64,000 bases of DNA from Aequitasia sp047973235 (GTDB lineage: Bacteria; Bacillota; Clostridia; Lachnospirales; Lachnospiraceae), in the NCBI GenBank assembly GCA_047973235.1, contig JBKEBP010000148.1:1-64000 (forward strand), written 5' to 3'. The position numbers and the translations under genes are program-made. Positions 62,341 through 64,000 of the stretch are shown here, piece by piece (the stretch's first letter is position 1; every line of letters starts with the position of its first letter). The notes under the pieces were generated by a model. The model ran no database searches. It saw only the letters and a list, made by a program, of their open reading frames with translations, and was not told the origin of the DNA.

Positions 62341-63630
62341 ATGGATAAGAGTACAGTGAACAATGCCACGACGGCAGAGATGAATGCAAGAAGTGCAAAA
62401 AGTAATTTTGGAGCAAAAGGATGGAAACTAATTATACTATGTGGTTTTATGTTATTCTTTAGTACGGGAACTTCAGTCGATGGACTTAATGTAACAGTCG
62501 AAGGACTTGCAGGCATGCATGGCTGGGAGGTATCAACATTACTTGGGTTTTCAACAATAAGTGGTCTTGTAAGTATAGCAGGTATGTTTGTATTTGGACT
62601 TGTTTGTGATAAATCCGGTGCTAGAAAGATGGCTATATTTGCATTAATAGCAGGTGGACTTTCTTATATATGGTATGGTCATGTGCAATCAGTATTGCAG
62701 TATGCAATAGCACTTTGCCTTGTTTCGGTTTTTTCAAATGTTTATGCATGGATAGCCGGTGGAGCATACCTTTCTTCATGGTTTCCAACTAAAAAAGGCT
62801 TAGCACTGGGTTGGGCGACAATGGGAAATAATATGGCATCTGCTACAATAGTAATAATAATAACAGAACTATCCGGATTACTGGGTGGTATACAGTGGGC
62901 AATTACAGCTATTGGTGTTGCCATGGTAGTATTATCGATATGGGCATTTTTTACACCGGACACTCCAAAAGAGGCAGGTGTTAATCCTGATAACCTTACG
63001 GATGAAGAAGCAGCGATTCACTATGGCGAACAAGAAAAAGGTGCAAGTAAGTGGACTTACTCAAAGCTAATTCGTACAAAGGAATTCTGGCTTATTAGTA
63101 TAGGTCTTGGATTATATATGCTTATTACGGTAGGTCTTATGAGCCAATTGGTTCCAAGACTTATGGCGCAAGGATTTTCACAAAGTAAAGCTATTGGTTC
63201 TATGACAGTTTGTGCACTTATAGGAGTTGCAGGTAGCTATATATGGGGTGTTATCGACCAGAAATTCACTTCTAGAGTTGCAACAGCGCTATATGGATTA
63301 TGGTATGCGGTAGCAATCGTGTTTAACCTAATACCAAATACGGCTTGTATATACATTTCGATTTTCATGATAGGTGTATCTATCGGTGGAAATGCAAACT
63401 GGCCGGTTTCGCTCACAACATCTGTTTTTGGACATAGAAATTTTGCAAAAGTATATTCGCTGATTAATCCTTGCATATCTGTTATTAGAATGCTTTCATT
63501 CTCAGCACTTGCTTTATCACTTTCATTAACAGGAGCATATACAGGAGCATATATAGTATTTGTAGGGTTGGCAGTTTTAGCAGCAGGTATGATACTTTTA
63601 GTGAATGATAAAAAATACGCTAAATCTTAA
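62341..63630 (+). CDS. MFS transporter
   Basis: 429 residues with about 12 hydrophobic segments after a 28-residue soluble N-terminus. It has FVFGLVCDKSGARKM in the helix 2-3 loop and WFPTKKGLALGWATMGNNM, as in monocarboxylate/OFA-like carriers. It is only distantly similar to the other two MFS proteins in the window. Possible roles are substrate uptake or product export for the surrounding pathway. Confidence 0.82.
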   Translation: MDKSTVNNATTAEMNARSAKSNFGAKGWKLIILCGFMLFFSTGTSVDGLNVTVEGLAGMHGWEVSTLLGFSTISGLVSIAGMFVFGLVCDKSGARKMAIFALIAGGLSYIWYGHVQSVLQYAIALCLVSVFSNVYAWIAGGAYLSSWFPTKKGLALGWATMGNNMASATIVIIITELSGLLGGIQWAITAIGVAMVVLSIWAFFTPDTPKEAGVNPDNLTDEEAAIHYGEQEKGASKWTYSKLIRTKEFWLISIGLGLYMLITVGLMSQLVPRLMAQGFSQSKAIGSMTVCALIGVAGSYIWGVIDQKFTSRVATALYGLWYAVAIVFNLIPNTACIYISIFMIGVSIGGNANWPVSLTTSVFGHRNFAKVYSLINPCISVIRMLSFSALALSLSLTGAYTGAYIVFVGLAVLAAGMILLVNDKKYAKS

Positions 63631-63658
63631 TAAGACGTAGAAGAGGAGAGATATTATT

Positions 63659-64000
63659 ATGAGATTAGATGGCAAAGTAGTAATAATTACAGGAGCAAGT
63701 TCGGGAATCGGATATGAGACAGCTAAAGTATGTGCAGCCGAAGGCGGTAAAGTAGTTGCCGTAGCAAGGAGAAAAGAAAAGCTTGAAGGCCTTGCTGTAG
63801 AAGTTAAGAAAAATGGCGGAGACATTACAGTTGTTGTGGCTGATGTAACAAAAAAGGATGATTGCAAAAGAATAGCAGAGGAAAGTATAAAGGCATATGG
63901 CAAGATAGATGTACTTGTCAATAACGCAGGAATAGCTGACAAACATATGCCAATTGATGAGTGTAGTGAAGAGTGGTGGAATAATGTGGTCCTTGCAGAT
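63659..64000 (+). CDS. Short-chain dehydrogenase/reductase (cut by window edge)
   Basis: 114 residues visible of about 250. The cofactor motif is TGASSGIG (residues 11-18) and VLVNNAG follows near 90-96; the catalytic Ser-Tyr-Lys lie beyond the edge. GAGGAGAG precedes the ATG. In this cluster it could reduce the ring (phloroglucinol reductase is a short-chain dehydrogenase) or oxidise the hydroxy-oxo acid product. Neither can be decided from this part. Confidence 0.88.
   Translation, partial: MRLDGKVVIITGASSGIGYETAKVCAAEGGKVVAVARRKEKLEGLAVEVKKNGGDITVVVADVTKKDDCKRIAEESIKAYGKIDVLVNNAGIADKHMPIDECSEEWWNNVVLAD

Noticed and set aside
1..64000. tRNA, rRNA, CRISPR array, phage genes, replication origin
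   Set aside because: None was recognised on either strand; the only mobile DNA seen is the IS end at the left edge.

Overview
The window reads as chromosome of an anaerobic, plant-polymer-degrading Firmicute, most likely a Lachnospiraceae-type Clostridium relative. The evidence is AT-rich DNA with AGGAGG ribosome sites, lipoprotein-anchored solute-binding proteins, butyrate kinase with phosphotransbutyrylase, an Fe-S aldo/keto reductase, and many glycosidases with ABC, TRAP and MFS transporters. No rRNA, tRNA or CRISPR array was seen. The left edge is the end of an IS256-like insertion sequence.

Region 1 (about 0.15-22.9 kb) is a divergent regulon. A split transketolase runs left. A colinear set of 21 genes runs right, from a promoter near 2.2 kb to an intrinsic terminator at 22.9 kb. 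It holds an RpiB-like isomerase with altered active-site residues, a VOC protein, three paralogous TIM-barrel isomerases, a TRAP transporter, a ribose-type ABC transporter, three zinc dehydrogenases (one split by an in-frame TGA), a DeoR regulator, a second split transketolase, an iron alcohol dehydrogenase, an MFS carrier and a phosphotriesterase-like lactonase. No sugar kinase is present. The shared control region carries an array of ATGATTA-type repeats, likely the operator. I infer catabolism of an unusual, perhaps unphosphorylated, sugar by transketolase cleavage.

Region 2 (23-43 kb) is a plant-glycan side-chain island. One part has a GH2 enzyme, a GPH symporter, an AraC regulator, an isomerase/epimerase, a GH78 rhamnosidase and a GH35-like galactosidase. 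The other has a GH127 and a GH51 arabinofuranosidase, a MalEFG-type ABC importer, a YesL protein, a LacI regulator with candidate operators, and an Fe-S aldo/keto reductase. Region 3 (43-52.3 kb, minus strand) holds ferritin, a second YesL protein with a small unknown membrane protein, a DUF3798-type ABC transporter, and HtpG.

Region 4 (52.5-64 kb, running off the right edge) is the most exciting part. It contains a crotonase-fold hydrolase that keeps the active-site residues of 6-oxocamphor hydrolase (a retro-Claisen C-C hydrolase), butyrate kinase, a BKACE-family beta-keto acid cleavage enzyme, phosphotransbutyrylase, a LysR regulator, two thiolases, two MFS carriers, both subunits of a 3-oxoacid CoA-transferase, and the start of a short-chain dehydrogenase. 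Together these could open a cyclic 1,3-diketone, split the resulting diketo acid with acetyl-CoA, and gain ATP through acyl phosphates. That is the logic of anaerobic phloroglucinol (flavonoid A-ring) degradation. The substrate is inferred, not shown.
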